Source: Paraclostridium ghonii (lineage in GTDB: Bacteria; Bacillota; Clostridia; Peptostreptococcales; Peptostreptococcaceae). From it: DNA of 28,828 nucleotides. Both the position numbers and the translations under genes were made by a program. The stretch covers positions 1 through 28,828 of the forward strand of contig NZ_JAKEDR010000022.1 of NCBI RefSeq assembly GCF_023653455.1, in the 5' to 3' direction. Shown here in pieces: positions 13,878 through 21,410 of the stretch. The first letter of the stretch is position 1. Every line of letters starts with the position of its first letter. The notes below the pieces were generated by a model that was not told the DNA's origin, ran no database searches, and was given only the letters and a program-made list of their open reading frames with translations.

Positions 13878-14309
13878 TTATTCATATGCTAGGGTATATA
13901 AGTATGTTACTTCGAAAAAGTTTTTGTCTAATATACTATCCAGCTCTTTTTCTGATAGCTCATTGTATTTTTTCACCATTTTTAATTGTTCATTCTTTAC
14001 CTTATCATTAGATATACCTTTAATCATGCTTTCAACTGATTTAATTTTATAATCTTTATACTTACTTGTAAAAAATGATGTCTTTGTATCTTCTATACAT
14101 TTTTTTAAGTTTTGTAATCTATCTATGTAGTCTTTATTATTTGTTGATACAATCTCTTCTTTGGTAATTATATCTTCTAGAATCATATTACTTTCTATTA
14201 CATATGAACTTATCTTTTGGATATCTAAATTTATGATATTGTAATATGAGTTTATTAGTAACACAAACACAACACATATAGATGATGCTAATAAACCTAT
14301 ATATTTCAT
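13878..14309 (-). CDS. Membrane-anchored protein of unknown function
   Basis: From the ATG at 14309 the protein has 143 residues. An in-frame ATG at 14315 is only one base from AGGAGG, while 14309 is seven bases away, so the second is preferred. Residues 1-20 (MKYIGLLASSICVVFVLLIN) form one N-terminal membrane segment or uncleaved signal. The rest is charged and helical (ISSYVIESNMILEDIIT, LQNLKKCIEDTK, KMVKKYNELSEKELD), likely outside the cytoplasmic face and coiled-coil-like. I recognise no domain. A CATAAATTA element at 14379-14387 could serve a mother-cell sigma factor but lacks a good -35. It precedes tiny-protein copy 5 and may be coexpressed with it. Confidence 0.7.
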   Translation of the reverse strand: MKYIGLLASSICVVFVLLINSYYNIINLDIQKISSYVIESNMILEDIITKEEIVSTNNKDYIDRLQNLKKCIEDTKTSFFTSKYKDYKIKSVESMIKGISNDKVKNEQLKMVKKYNELSEKELDSILDKNFFEVTYLYTLAYE

Positions 14310-14376
14310 AGCCATTCCTCCTATGTTTTCTTTATAAAATATATATGCTTGTTTTACTATAATATTCTAATTTTTA

Positions 14377-14382
14377 TATAAT
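14377..14382 (+). promoter_or_regulatory. Possible -10 box for the acyl carrier protein gene
   Basis: TATAAT on the plus strand lies about 70 bases before the acp start, with a moderate TTTACT about 18 bases upstream. It overlaps a minus-strand CATAAATTA element. Confidence 0.35.
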
Positions 14383-14453
14383 TTATGTTGAAAAATTCTA
14401 ATTCTTATATTAAACTACAATTAAATTATTAATTTATTTTTAGGAGGTTTTTT

Positions 14454-14681
14454 ATGTTTGAAAGAGTTAGGGAAATAATAGCTGATCAACTAGGTATTGA
14501 TAATCTAGATGATATTACTTTAAATACATCTTTAACTAAAGATTTAGAGGCTGATTCATTAGATGCTGTTGAAGTTATAATGGCCTTAGAAGACGAGTTT
14601 GGAATAGAAGTTCCTGATGAAGAGGCTGAAAAATTCACTTGCATAGGTGATATATGTTCTTTTATAGAAGAACACAAATAA
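14454..14681 (+). CDS. acpP: Acyl carrier protein
   Basis: This 75-residue acidic helical protein carries acyl chains on a phosphopantetheine arm. The attachment serine is in the DSLDAVEVIMALE motif (residues 36-48), and the helix III region EFGIEVPDEEAEK is also typical. Length and pattern are those of fatty-acid-synthesis ACP. The ATG follows AGGAGG. It stands alone, with no fab genes around it, next to sporulation-type genes. So it may be a second ACP beside one in a fab cluster elsewhere, which I cannot see. A strong bidirectional terminator follows at once. Confidence 0.92.
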   Translation: MFERVREIIADQLGIDNLDDITLNTSLTKDLEADSLDAVEVIMALEDEFGIEVPDEEAEKFTCIGDICSFIEEHK

Positions 14682-14712
14682 AAAAAGCCGAGTTAATAAA
14701 CTCGGCTTTTTT
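14681..14712. terminator. Bidirectional terminator between acp and the nucleoid-protein gene
   Basis: AAAAAAGCCGAGTT pairs perfectly with AACTCGGCTTTTTT around an AATA loop. It ends the plus-strand acp and the minus-strand gene at 14715. Confidence 0.9.
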
Positions 14713-14714
14713 AT

Positions 14715-15719
14715 TTATTTCTCTTCATAAAACTTAACATTTTTTATAGTTATATCAATGCTTCCATCTGAGTTTTGCTTTACACTATACTTCATTGGAT
14801 CTTCATAATTACTTAATTCACCTTTTATATCAAATCCAGTATCAGTTTTTATACTTCTCTTCTTTAATTTTTTTTCTACCCATTGCTTATCTATACTGAA
14901 AGATTGTTCTAAACCTTTATCTTCCATATGTTCTTTAAAACTTTCTTTTAGGTCATTATTATCTATTGTTTTTTCTACAAAGTCATTTAAATCTATTTCT
15001 TCTTTTTCTTTTAATGTGTAGTTTAGCACACTTCTTACATCTTCAGCTTGTTTTATATCATTGGCTAAAGCGTTGGTTATCCACGTTTCTGCACTATTTT
15101 TAAACACTTTAGTCTTATGCTTATCATCATCAACTTTTTCTGAATTTAAAAACTCACTTATAAACTTAGATTCTAATTCTTCTTTTTCTGCATCTTTGTC
15201 TAAAAGTCTTAAATGATATTCATCATTCATACCAGTTAATCCTACTATTGCACATTGCTTTTGTCTTTGTGTCTCTGGTATACCTATTTCATTTGGGACC
15301 ATTTGAATATTAAATTTATCATCTACAAATTCTATAGAATGAGTGTATAATCTTTTGTAATCTAGTTTTAAGATTCCTACATATTTTTCATCTTTAATAG
15401 TGTATAAACAAATAGCTAAATCACATGACTCTAATTCTGCATTTATTTTCATAGTATCAAATAAATACGCTGCTATTTCTTTTGAGTTTTCTAAAAATGT
15501 ACTTTCGTCATATATTATTTGTTCACAACAATTTTTAACTAAGTTATTTTCATAGTCTTTAAATATACCTTTTCTTAAATCATCATCTTTGCTAACTCTT
15601 TTTATTATTTTTTGAAAAAACTTATCAACTTCTTGACTTATTTTTCCTTCAAAATCATTTAATATAGGAACTTCACTATTTTTATCTAGTACATGTACTA
15701 TAAACTTATGTATTATCAT
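14715..15719 (-). CDS. Nucleoid-associated protein, NdpA/YejK family
   Basis: The 334-residue cytoplasmic protein fits the 37-kDa nucleoid-associated family (NdpA/YejK, Pfam NA37). It has an early IIHKFIVHVLDK strand, a conserved middle with CDLAICLYT, YVGILKLDYK, IQMVPNEIGIPETQRQKQCAIV and DEYHLRLLD, and a charged C-terminal half. In E. coli YejK is found with the nucleoid, but its detailed role is unclear. The ATG follows AGAGGTG, and the gene begins 10 bases after the pseudouridine synthase stop, so the two form an operon. Length matches the family. The call is from remembered motif pattern. Confidence 0.8.
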   Translation of the reverse strand: MIIHKFIVHVLDKNSEVPILNDFEGKISQEVDKFFQKIIKRVSKDDDLRKGIFKDYENNLVKNCCEQIIYDESTFLENSKEIAAYLFDTMKINAELESCDLAICLYTIKDEKYVGILKLDYKRLYTHSIEFVDDKFNIQMVPNEIGIPETQRQKQCAIVGLTGMNDEYHLRLLDKDAEKEELESKFISEFLNSEKVDDDKHKTKVFKNSAETWITNALANDIKQAEDVRSVLNYTLKEKEEIDLNDFVEKTIDNNDLKESFKEHMEDKGLEQSFSIDKQWVEKKLKKRSIKTDTGFDIKGELSNYEDPMKYSVKQNSDGSIDITIKNVKFYEEK

Positions 15720-15729
15720 ATTTTCACCT

Positions 15730-16632
15730 CTATCTTAATTTTTCTATTAAATCTTGCATATCTTTTGGAATTTGAGCTTTAAATTTTAAATTTTCTTTTG
15801 TCCTCGGTTGATCAAATTCTAGAACGTAAGCATGTAATGCTTGTCTACTTATTAAATTTTCATCTACATACCCATATAGTTCATCTCCAATTATCCCATG
15901 ACCAATGTGGTTCATATGAACTCTTATTTGATGTGTTCTTCCTGTTTCTAATTTAACTTCTAATATAGTTGCATCATTTAATCTTTCTAGTACTTTATAA
16001 TGAGTTATTGATTCCTGACCTCTTTTGTCAACCACTCTTTTTATACTATCTTCGTCAGATCTGTATATAGGCTCATTTATAGTTCCAAAATTCTCTTTTA
16101 CGATTCCTTTTACAACTGTTATATATTTTTTTTCTACCTTATCATCGCTCATATCTTTAGATAAAGTATGATGAGCATATGCATTTTTAGCTATTATTAC
16201 TAGGCCTGATGTATTCATATCTAGTCTATTTACAAATCTTATTTTAACTTTTTCATTTTGTTTAATTATATAATCTGTAACTCCATTTGCAATTGTGTTT
16301 ATATTGTGACTCTTTGTTGGATGTACAACTATAAATGGAGGTTTATTTACCATTATTAAGTCAAAATCATCATAAAGTATATCTAAGTTTAAATCTTGTG
16401 GCATAAAGTTTGCCATATCTTCTTCTATTTTAACTTCTATTAAATCTCCTTTTTTTATATTAGTACTTGGCTTTTTAAAACTTCCATTTACTAATACAGT
16501 TTGATTTTTTTTCATTTTTGATAAAGACCTTACTGAAAAATTCAACTTATTTAATAATATTTCCTTTAAAGTTGCATCTTCTTCACTTGTGTAAGATATA
16601 GTATCATATTTTTGTTCTTCTTTTTTGAACAA
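15730..16632 (-). CDS. RluA/RluD-family RNA pseudouridine synthase
   Basis: From the TTG at 16632 this has 300 residues; a TTG at 16650 is in frame but has no binding site, while GTAGGTG stands just before 16632. Residues about 20-70 form an S4 RNA-binding domain (TLKEILLNKLNFSVRSLSKMK, VLVNG, IKKGDLIEV). The catalytic domain follows with VNKPPFIVVHPT, FVNRLDMNTSGLVI carrying the catalytic Asp138, and ETGRTHQIRVHMNHIGHGIIGDELYG. It isomerises uridines in rRNA or tRNA; the exact target cannot be read from sequence. The usual HRLDxxTSG has Asn for His. It heads a two-gene operon with the nucleoid-associated protein and is divergent from nadK. Confidence 0.9.
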   Translation of the reverse strand: MFKKEEQKYDTISYTSEEDATLKEILLNKLNFSVRSLSKMKKNQTVLVNGSFKKPSTNIKKGDLIEVKIEEDMANFMPQDLNLDILYDDFDLIMVNKPPFIVVHPTKSHNINTIANGVTDYIIKQNEKVKIRFVNRLDMNTSGLVIIAKNAYAHHTLSKDMSDDKVEKKYITVVKGIVKENFGTINEPIYRSDEDSIKRVVDKRGQESITHYKVLERLNDATILEVKLETGRTHQIRVHMNHIGHGIIGDELYGYVDENLISRQALHAYVLEFDQPRTKENLKFKAQIPKDMQDLIEKLR

Positions 16633-16755
16633 ATTTACACCTACTTTCAATTATAATAACATTATATATTTTATACTATTTTTAAAGAATAGATAAGACT
16701 TTTTATTTATACATTACATATTTTACTAAGTTATCAATTAGTTTTTAAATTATGT

Positions 16756-16761
16756 TATAAT
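16756..16761 (+). promoter_or_regulatory. Extended -10 promoter for nadK
   Basis: TATAAT is preceded by TG one base upstream (TGTTATAAT), an extended -10 that needs little -35. It lies 22 bases before the nadK ATG, so the leader is short. Confidence 0.55.
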
Positions 16762-16783
16762 ACAAATGTAAAGAGGTGGGGAT

Positions 16784-17584
16784 ATGAAAAGAACGATAAT
16801 AATAAACTCAAATTCATTGGATATATCTATTAAAACAAGAGATATACTAACTGAAAAACTAATTTGTGCTGGTTTTAATGTAATCTATACTTTTGATAAT
16901 ACTGCAGAACTTATAATTTCAATTGGTGGTGATGGTTCTTTTTTAAAAACTGTTCATGACTTTGATTTCCCTGATATTCCAATTTTAGGTATAAATACTG
17001 GTCATCTAGGTTTTTTCACTGACGTATACCCTGATTTTATTGATAAGTTTATTAGTGATTATAAAAATTATAATTTTATATTACAAGATATACCTCTTGT
17101 ACAGACAACTATCTGCACAAAAGGTAGCTGCATAGACATGTATGCTGTTAATGATGTTGTAATAAAAGGAGATAAATCTAGAACTATACATCTTAGGTTA
17201 AATGTTAATAATAAAGATATTCAAAATTTTAGTGGCGATGGTCTGTTAATTTCTACTCCAACTGGATCTACTGCTTATAACTATGCTGCTGGAGGTAGTA
17301 TTGTAGATCCTAGCCTAAAACTTATGCAGTTAACGCCTCTACATCCTATAAATACTAACGCATATAGATGTTTTACTTCTAGTATTATATTTCCTCATGA
17401 TGCATTAATTAATATTTTACCTGAATATAGATTTGAAGACTCAATATTAATAGTTGTTGATGGAGTTGAGTATAGGTTTGAGAAAATAACAAGTATATCA
17501 GTTACTACATCAGATATATTTGTTAAATTAGTTAGACTTGTTAACTACGAGTTTTGGAGCAGAGTTTCAGAAAAATTTTTATGA
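16784..17584 (+). CDS. nadK: NAD kinase
   Basis: This 266-residue enzyme phosphorylates NAD to NADP using ATP or polyphosphate. The GGDG motif is at residues 48-51 (SIGGDGSFLKTVH), followed by INTGHLGFFTD, NDVVIKGD, FSGDGLLISTPTGSTAYNYAAGG (quoted in part; the TPTGSTAYN core binds substrate) and LTPLHPINT. All are in normal order and spacing for the short Firmicutes form. The ATG follows GAGGTGGGG and an extended -10 promoter. The yfcE-like gene starts 20 bases downstream and is likely cotranscribed. Confidence 0.96.
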   Translation: MKRTIIINSNSLDISIKTRDILTEKLICAGFNVIYTFDNTAELIISIGGDGSFLKTVHDFDFPDIPILGINTGHLGFFTDVYPDFIDKFISDYKNYNFILQDIPLVQTTICTKGSCIDMYAVNDVVIKGDKSRTIHLRLNVNNKDIQNFSGDGLLISTPTGSTAYNYAAGGSIVDPSLKLMQLTPLHPINTNAYRCFTSSIIFPHDALINILPEYRFEDSILIVVDGVEYRFEKITSISVTTSDIFVKLVRLVNYEFWSRVSEKFL

Positions 17585-17604
17585 TACATTAGGAGGACAA
17601 TTTT

Positions 17605-18162
17605 ATGAAAATAGGTGTAATGAGTGATACACATGGCAGCTTACTATATTTTGAAAAAGCTTTAGATGTTTTATGTGAGTGTGATATTATACTTCATGCT
17701 GGTGATGTTTTATACCACGGCCCTCGAAATGATTTGCCTAAAGGATATAATCCTAAAGGTGTTATATCTAAAATAAATGAATTAGATAATATACTTATAG
17801 CTCGTGGTAACTGTGATGCAGATGTAGACCAAATGGTTATAACACACCCTATTCAAGGTCCATATGTTTTAAGTCAATTCGGAGAAGCTAGAATATTAAT
17901 AAATCATGGGTATATAGATTCTAAAGAAGATACTATAAAAAAAGCTAAATCAATGGGTGCTGATATATTAATACTTGGACATACTCATGTAAAAGAGCTT
18001 TTTGTTGATGAAAATTTAATAGTTATAAATCCTGGAAGTACATCTATCCCGAAAGATGAATCTCATTCAGTTGCTATTATAGATTTATTAGAAAGCTCTC
18101 ATGAATTGGATTTAGATATAAATCTAATAGATATAAATTCAAAGGAAATCATAAATTTATAA
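17605..18162 (+). CDS. yfcE: YfcE/MJ0936-family metallophosphodiesterase
   Basis: This 185-residue calcineurin-like enzyme has the dinuclear-metal residues in the expected order: D8 and H10 (MSDTHGS), D34 (HAGDVLYHG), N69 (ARGNCDADVD), the histidine of INHGY, and GHTH near 140, then NPGSTSIPKD. E. coli YfcE hydrolyses artificial phosphodiesters, and the physiological substrate is not known. The start has an excellent AGGAGG. It shares a transcript with nadK. A terminator hairpin inside the long inverted repeat at 18174-18289 ends the operon. Confidence 0.92.
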   Translation: MKIGVMSDTHGSLLYFEKALDVLCECDIILHAGDVLYHGPRNDLPKGYNPKGVISKINELDNILIARGNCDADVDQMVITHPIQGPYVLSQFGEARILINHGYIDSKEDTIKKAKSMGADILILGHTHVKELFVDENLIVINPGSTSIPKDESHSVAIIDLLESSHELDLDINLIDINSKEIINL

Positions 18163-18173
18163 CATTAAAATTT

Positions 18174-18289
18174 AAAAATGAACTCTAATTTAGTGTAATC
18201 ATCTTATTTTAGGCACGATTAGCATCATTATATGGTGCTTTTTATATGTATCTATTATAAGAAGATTACACTTTTTAGAGTTCATTTTT
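18174..18289. repeat. Long imperfect inverted repeat with internal terminator
   Basis: Arms of 34 and 33 bases (18174-18207 and 18257-18289) match almost perfectly: AAAAATGAACTCTAA, AGTGTAATC and TCTTAT are exact, with a small bulge and one mismatch. The 49-base centre carries its own hairpin (AGCATC/GGTGCT then five T) that looks like the plus-strand terminator of nadK-yfcE. The whole unit lies between convergent yfcE and pepT. It could be a miniature inverted-repeat element captured as a terminator, or a large bidirectional terminator; no flanking target-site duplication is evident. Confidence 0.85.
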
Positions 18290-18294
18290 ATTCA

Positions 18295-19521
18295 TTATTT
18301 TGTGTTAGCATATTTTTGAGCTATCTTAACTATTAATTTAGCTCCTTTTTCCATAGACTGAATAGATATACATTCATTTTTACTGTGGAAGTTTAATCCT
18401 CCAGTAAATATATTTGGACAAGGTAATCCCATGAATGATAATCTAGCTCCATCTGTTCCCCCTCTTATAGGTACTATTAATGGTTCTATTTCAATTTCTT
18501 TCATAGCCTCTTCAACTATATCTACTACAAACTTAACTGGCTCTACTTTTTCTTTCATATTATAGTATTGATCAACTAATTCTAAGTTTACTCTTCCTTC
18601 ATATTTTTCATTTATTTTTTCTATTTCTGAAGTCATAAATATTTTTCTTTCTTCAAATTTAGACTTATCATGATCTCTTATTATATATGTCATAGTAGCA
18701 CTTTCAACATTACCATTTATATCATTCAAATGATAGAACCCTTCATATTCCTCTGTAGTTTCAGGTCTTTCACTGTGTGGGAACATTTCAGATATTTCTG
18801 CTGCTATATGTAAAGCATTGACTAATTTGTTTTTCGCACTACCTGGATGAACATTTCTACCTTGTATAGTTATAGTTGCTCCTGCTGCATTAAAGTTTTC
18901 ATATTCAAGTTCTCCAAGCATACCACCATCTATAGTGTATGCGTATTTTGCTCCAAATTTTTCAACATCAAATAAATCTGCTCCTCTACCAATTTCTTCA
19001 TCAGGAGTAAATCCTATTTTTATATCTCCATGTTTTATTTCTGGATTATTTACTAAATATTCTATTGCAGTGATAATTTCAGCTATACCAGCTTTATCAT
19101 CTGCTCCTAGTAAAGTAGTACCATCTGTAACTATTATATCTTGTCCAGTTAAAGTCTTCATTTCTGGATAATCTTTAGTAGATGTTACTACATTTAATTC
19201 TTTATTTAAAACGATATCTTTACCGTCATAATTTTCTATTATTCTAGGTTTTATATTTTTTCCTGTTACATCTGGAGCTGTATCTAAGTGAGATATAAAA
19301 CCTATAGTAGGAGCTCCTTCTATATTTCCTTTTAATGTAGCCATTACATAACTGTTTTCATCAACATTTGCATCTTTAATACCTAGCCCTTTTAATTCTT
19401 CAACTACATAACTAGCAAATACTCTTTGTCCTTCACTTGATGGACAGTTTGAGTTTTTTGGATCTGCAGTTGTATCAAATGTAACATATTTCAAAAATCT
19501 TTCAAGTACTCTTTCTTTCAC
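18295..19521 (-). CDS. pepT: Peptidase T (tripeptide aminopeptidase)
   Basis: The 408-residue M20-type zinc peptidase removes the N-terminal residue of tripeptides in the cytoplasm. Metal and catalytic residues appear in order: H78 and D80 (SHLDTAPD), D141 (GADDKAG), E175-E176 (TPDEEIGRGADLFD), then HPGSAKNKLVNA, and RGGTDGARLSFMGLPCP and GGLNFHSKNE near the C-terminus. The size and positions match E. coli PepT. The start is GTG after a G-run. It has its own strong sigma-A promoter (TTGATA-17-TATAAT) and is convergent with yfcE. Confidence 0.97.
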   Translation of the reverse strand: MKERVLERFLKYVTFDTTADPKNSNCPSSEGQRVFASYVVEELKGLGIKDANVDENSYVMATLKGNIEGAPTIGFISHLDTAPDVTGKNIKPRIIENYDGKDIVLNKELNVVTSTKDYPEMKTLTGQDIIVTDGTTLLGADDKAGIAEIITAIEYLVNNPEIKHGDIKIGFTPDEEIGRGADLFDVEKFGAKYAYTIDGGMLGELEYENFNAAGATITIQGRNVHPGSAKNKLVNALHIAAEISEMFPHSERPETTEEYEGFYHLNDINGNVESATMTYIIRDHDKSKFEERKIFMTSEIEKINEKYEGRVNLELVDQYYNMKEKVEPVKFVVDIVEEAMKEIEIEPLIVPIRGGTDGARLSFMGLPCPNIFTGGLNFHSKNECISIQSMEKGAKLIVKIAQKYANTK

Positions 19522-19592
19522 TTTAATATACCCCCCATATATTTTAATTCTTTTGTTTTATGCACCCTTTATAATTAAATTCATACGTTTTA

Positions 19593-19621
19593 ATTATAGT
19601 ACTTTATTTAAAGTTTATCAA
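19593..19621 (-). promoter_or_regulatory. Sigma-A promoter of pepT
   Basis: On the minus strand TTGATA (19621-19616), 17 bases, then TATAAT (19598-19593). This is one of the best sigma-A promoters in the window. Confidence 0.75.
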
Positions 19622-19652
19622 ATAAAGTATTTGTACTATTTTTAAAGTTTAT

Positions 19653-19682
19653 ATAAAAATAAGGTACTAGAATTAGTACCTT
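19653..19682 (-). terminator. Terminator of the CNNM-family gene
   Basis: AAGGTACT pairs with AGTACCTT around AGAATT, giving a T-rich tract on the minus strand. It overlaps the stop codon at 19681. Confidence 0.8.
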
Positions 19683-20937
19683 ATGTAAACACTCTTATTT
19701 TCTTTATTCTATTTTTATCTAGGCTCTCTATGCATAACTTCACATTGTCAACTTCAATAACTTCATTTTCTTCTGGAAGTCTTTTTAAGTATCCAATTAT
19801 AAATCCACCAATAGAGTCAAATTCTTCTGATTCTAAATTTGTTCCTATAAGTTCATTAACTTCTGATATTTTTTTGCTACCATCAATTACATACTCATCT
19901 TCTTTTATTACCTCAATATCTGATTCATCTTCATCATATTCATCTTCTATTTCACCAACAATTTCTTCAACTAAGTCTTCTATTGTTATAAGACCAGATG
20001 TTCCTCCATATTCATCTACAACTATGGCCATCTGACTCTTATATTTTTTCATTTCTTCAAGTAGCTCAGTTATCTTTTTAAACTCATACGTAAAAAATGG
20101 CTCTCTGAGATAATTTTTTATATTAAAGTTTGCTATTTCTTCTTCATCTAAAAATACAATATCTTTTATATTAACTATTCCAATTATATCATCCACTGAT
20201 TCTTCATATACAGGCATTCTACTAAATTGTTCTTCTTTGAATAGACTTATTATTTCTTTATATCCATCTTCTGCATTTATACATACCATGTCTAATCTTT
20301 GAACCATAGCTTCCTTAGCTTGCATATCTCCAAATTGAAATACATTATTTATTATTTGTCTCTCTTCTATTTCTAAAACGCCTTCTTCATGGCTGACATT
20401 TACCATAGTTTTTAATTCTTCTTCTGTTATATATGGTTGCCCTGATTTAGACTTAATTCCAAATAATTTAAATATTATATTTGTAATTATGTTAAATACC
20501 CATACTATTGGCGTTAAAATTATTATAATTATTTTTATAGGTTTAGAAACTAATATAGCTATTTTTTCTGAATTATTAGCAGCTATTGTCTTTGGTGTTA
20601 TCTCTCCAAAAATTAAAACTAATATAGTCATTAATACAGTTGCTACAGCAACACCTTGCGCTCCAAATTTTTTTGTAAATAATAATGTTGATATAGATGT
20701 TGCAGCTATATTAACTATATTGTTACCTACTAATATTGAGCTTAAAAGCTTCCCTGAATCTTCAGTTAACTTATGCACTAATTTAGCCCCTTTTACTCCT
20801 TCTTCTTTCATATGTCTAATTCTAATTCTGCTAAGCGACATCAATGCGGTTTCTGATGCTGAGAAGAAACCTGATCCTATTAGTAAAATTACTAGCATCA
20901 CTATTTGAATAATAGTATTACCACCGGTCGAATCCAA
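19681..20937 (-). CDS. CNNM/CorC-family membrane protein with CBS pair
   Basis: The 418-residue protein has the DUF21/CNNM arrangement. An N-terminal region of three or four membrane segments (about residues 9-155) includes GSGFFSASETALMSL and FGEITPKTIA, a typical pair of marks. It is followed by a CBS-domain pair (about 200-330; AMVQRLDMVCIN, IIGIVNIKDIV, MAIVVDEYGGTSGLITIEDLVEEIVGEI) and a C-terminal CorC/HlyC domain (GGFIIGYLKRLPEENE). Relatives are linked to magnesium or other divalent-cation export; older names call them hemolysins without good support. The start is TTG, with AGGAG about 11 bases upstream, and an extended -10 promoter follows the same line. Cation specificity cannot be judged here. 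Confidence 0.93.
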   Translation of the reverse strand: MDSTGGNTIIQIVMLVILLIGSGFFSASETALMSLSRIRIRHMKEEGVKGAKLVHKLTEDSGKLLSSILVGNNIVNIAATSISTLLFTKKFGAQGVAVATVLMTILVLIFGEITPKTIAANNSEKIAILVSKPIKIIIIILTPIVWVFNIITNIIFKLFGIKSKSGQPYITEEELKTMVNVSHEEGVLEIEERQIINNVFQFGDMQAKEAMVQRLDMVCINAEDGYKEIISLFKEEQFSRMPVYEESVDDIIGIVNIKDIVFLDEEEIANFNIKNYLREPFFTYEFKKITELLEEMKKYKSQMAIVVDEYGGTSGLITIEDLVEEIVGEIEDEYDEDESDIEVIKEDEYVIDGSKKISEVNELIGTNLESEEFDSIGGFIIGYLKRLPEENEVIEVDNVKLCIESLDKNRIKKIRVFT

Positions 20938-21408
20938 TCTTTACCACACTCCTAAATTTATACTTTTTGTTTATTATCATTATATCATAGTATTTAAACA
21001 TTTGGAAATATCGCCAGGAAAAACTTGCCTGAATGCTAATCCCATTTATTAATATAAATAATAACCCTCACTTATATATATTGTTCATTAAATAAAAAAA
21101 TATCATGTATCTGATATTTCTTTATAGTAACTCATTCTCCTCATATTACAGTTCTCTTCTAAGTTTAATTTAGCTAAATATAAAAACTAAATAATAAGAA
21201 ATTTATTAATTTATGTTGAAAATAGTAACAAATATTCTTTTTATGAATATATTAAAATTAAGAAAGGAACTTAATAACCTTTCTTAATAAAAAACTTAAT
21301 AACCATGAATAAGAATTAAATGGTTGTTAATAATTAAAATATGATCGGAAAATAAATAATTTTTATCCCCCCATTATCACCTATACCCCCCTTGTATAGG
21401 TGATTTTT
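20938..21408. other. Intergenic region with several hairpins, no gene seen
   Basis: This 471-base gap holds no credible reading frame. Near 20938-21000 is the promoter of the CNNM-family gene. Hairpins lie at 21098-21119 (AAATATCA/TGATATTT with a T-tract on the minus strand), 21257-21288 (perfect 11 bp ATTAAGAAAGG/CCTTTCTTAAT), 21298-21328 (AATAACCAT/ATGGTTGTT) and 21376-21410. A 12-base word AACTTAATAACC occurs twice (21268 and 21293). The region may be the 3' untranslated end of addA or hold a small RNA; I cannot choose. Confidence 0.6.
20979..20984 (-). promoter_or_regulatory. Extended -10 promoter of the CNNM-family gene
   Basis: TATAAT on the minus strand is preceded by TGA (extended -10) with a modest TTTCCA 18 bases upstream. 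It lies about 40 bases before the TTG start. Confidence 0.55.
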
Positions 21409-21410
21409 TT
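21376..21410 (+). terminator. Hairpin with plus-strand T-tract beside the addA stop
   Basis: ATCACCTATAC pairs perfectly with GTATAGGTGAT around CCCCCTT and is followed by seven T on the plus strand. On the minus strand the bases after the stem are AATGGGGGG, not a T-tract, so as an addA terminator it is oriented the wrong way. It may end an unannotated plus-strand transcript. Confidence 0.6.

Noticed and set aside
13684..14052. Plus-strand frame of 122 residues
   Set aside because: It crosses the opposite-strand genes at 13625 and 13878 and their leader hairpin, with no binding site.
21001..21045. GC-richer stretch with CAGG/CCTG resembling a riboswitch core
   Set aside because: The stem is only four base pairs, and it matches none of the riboswitch consensus patterns that I can recall.
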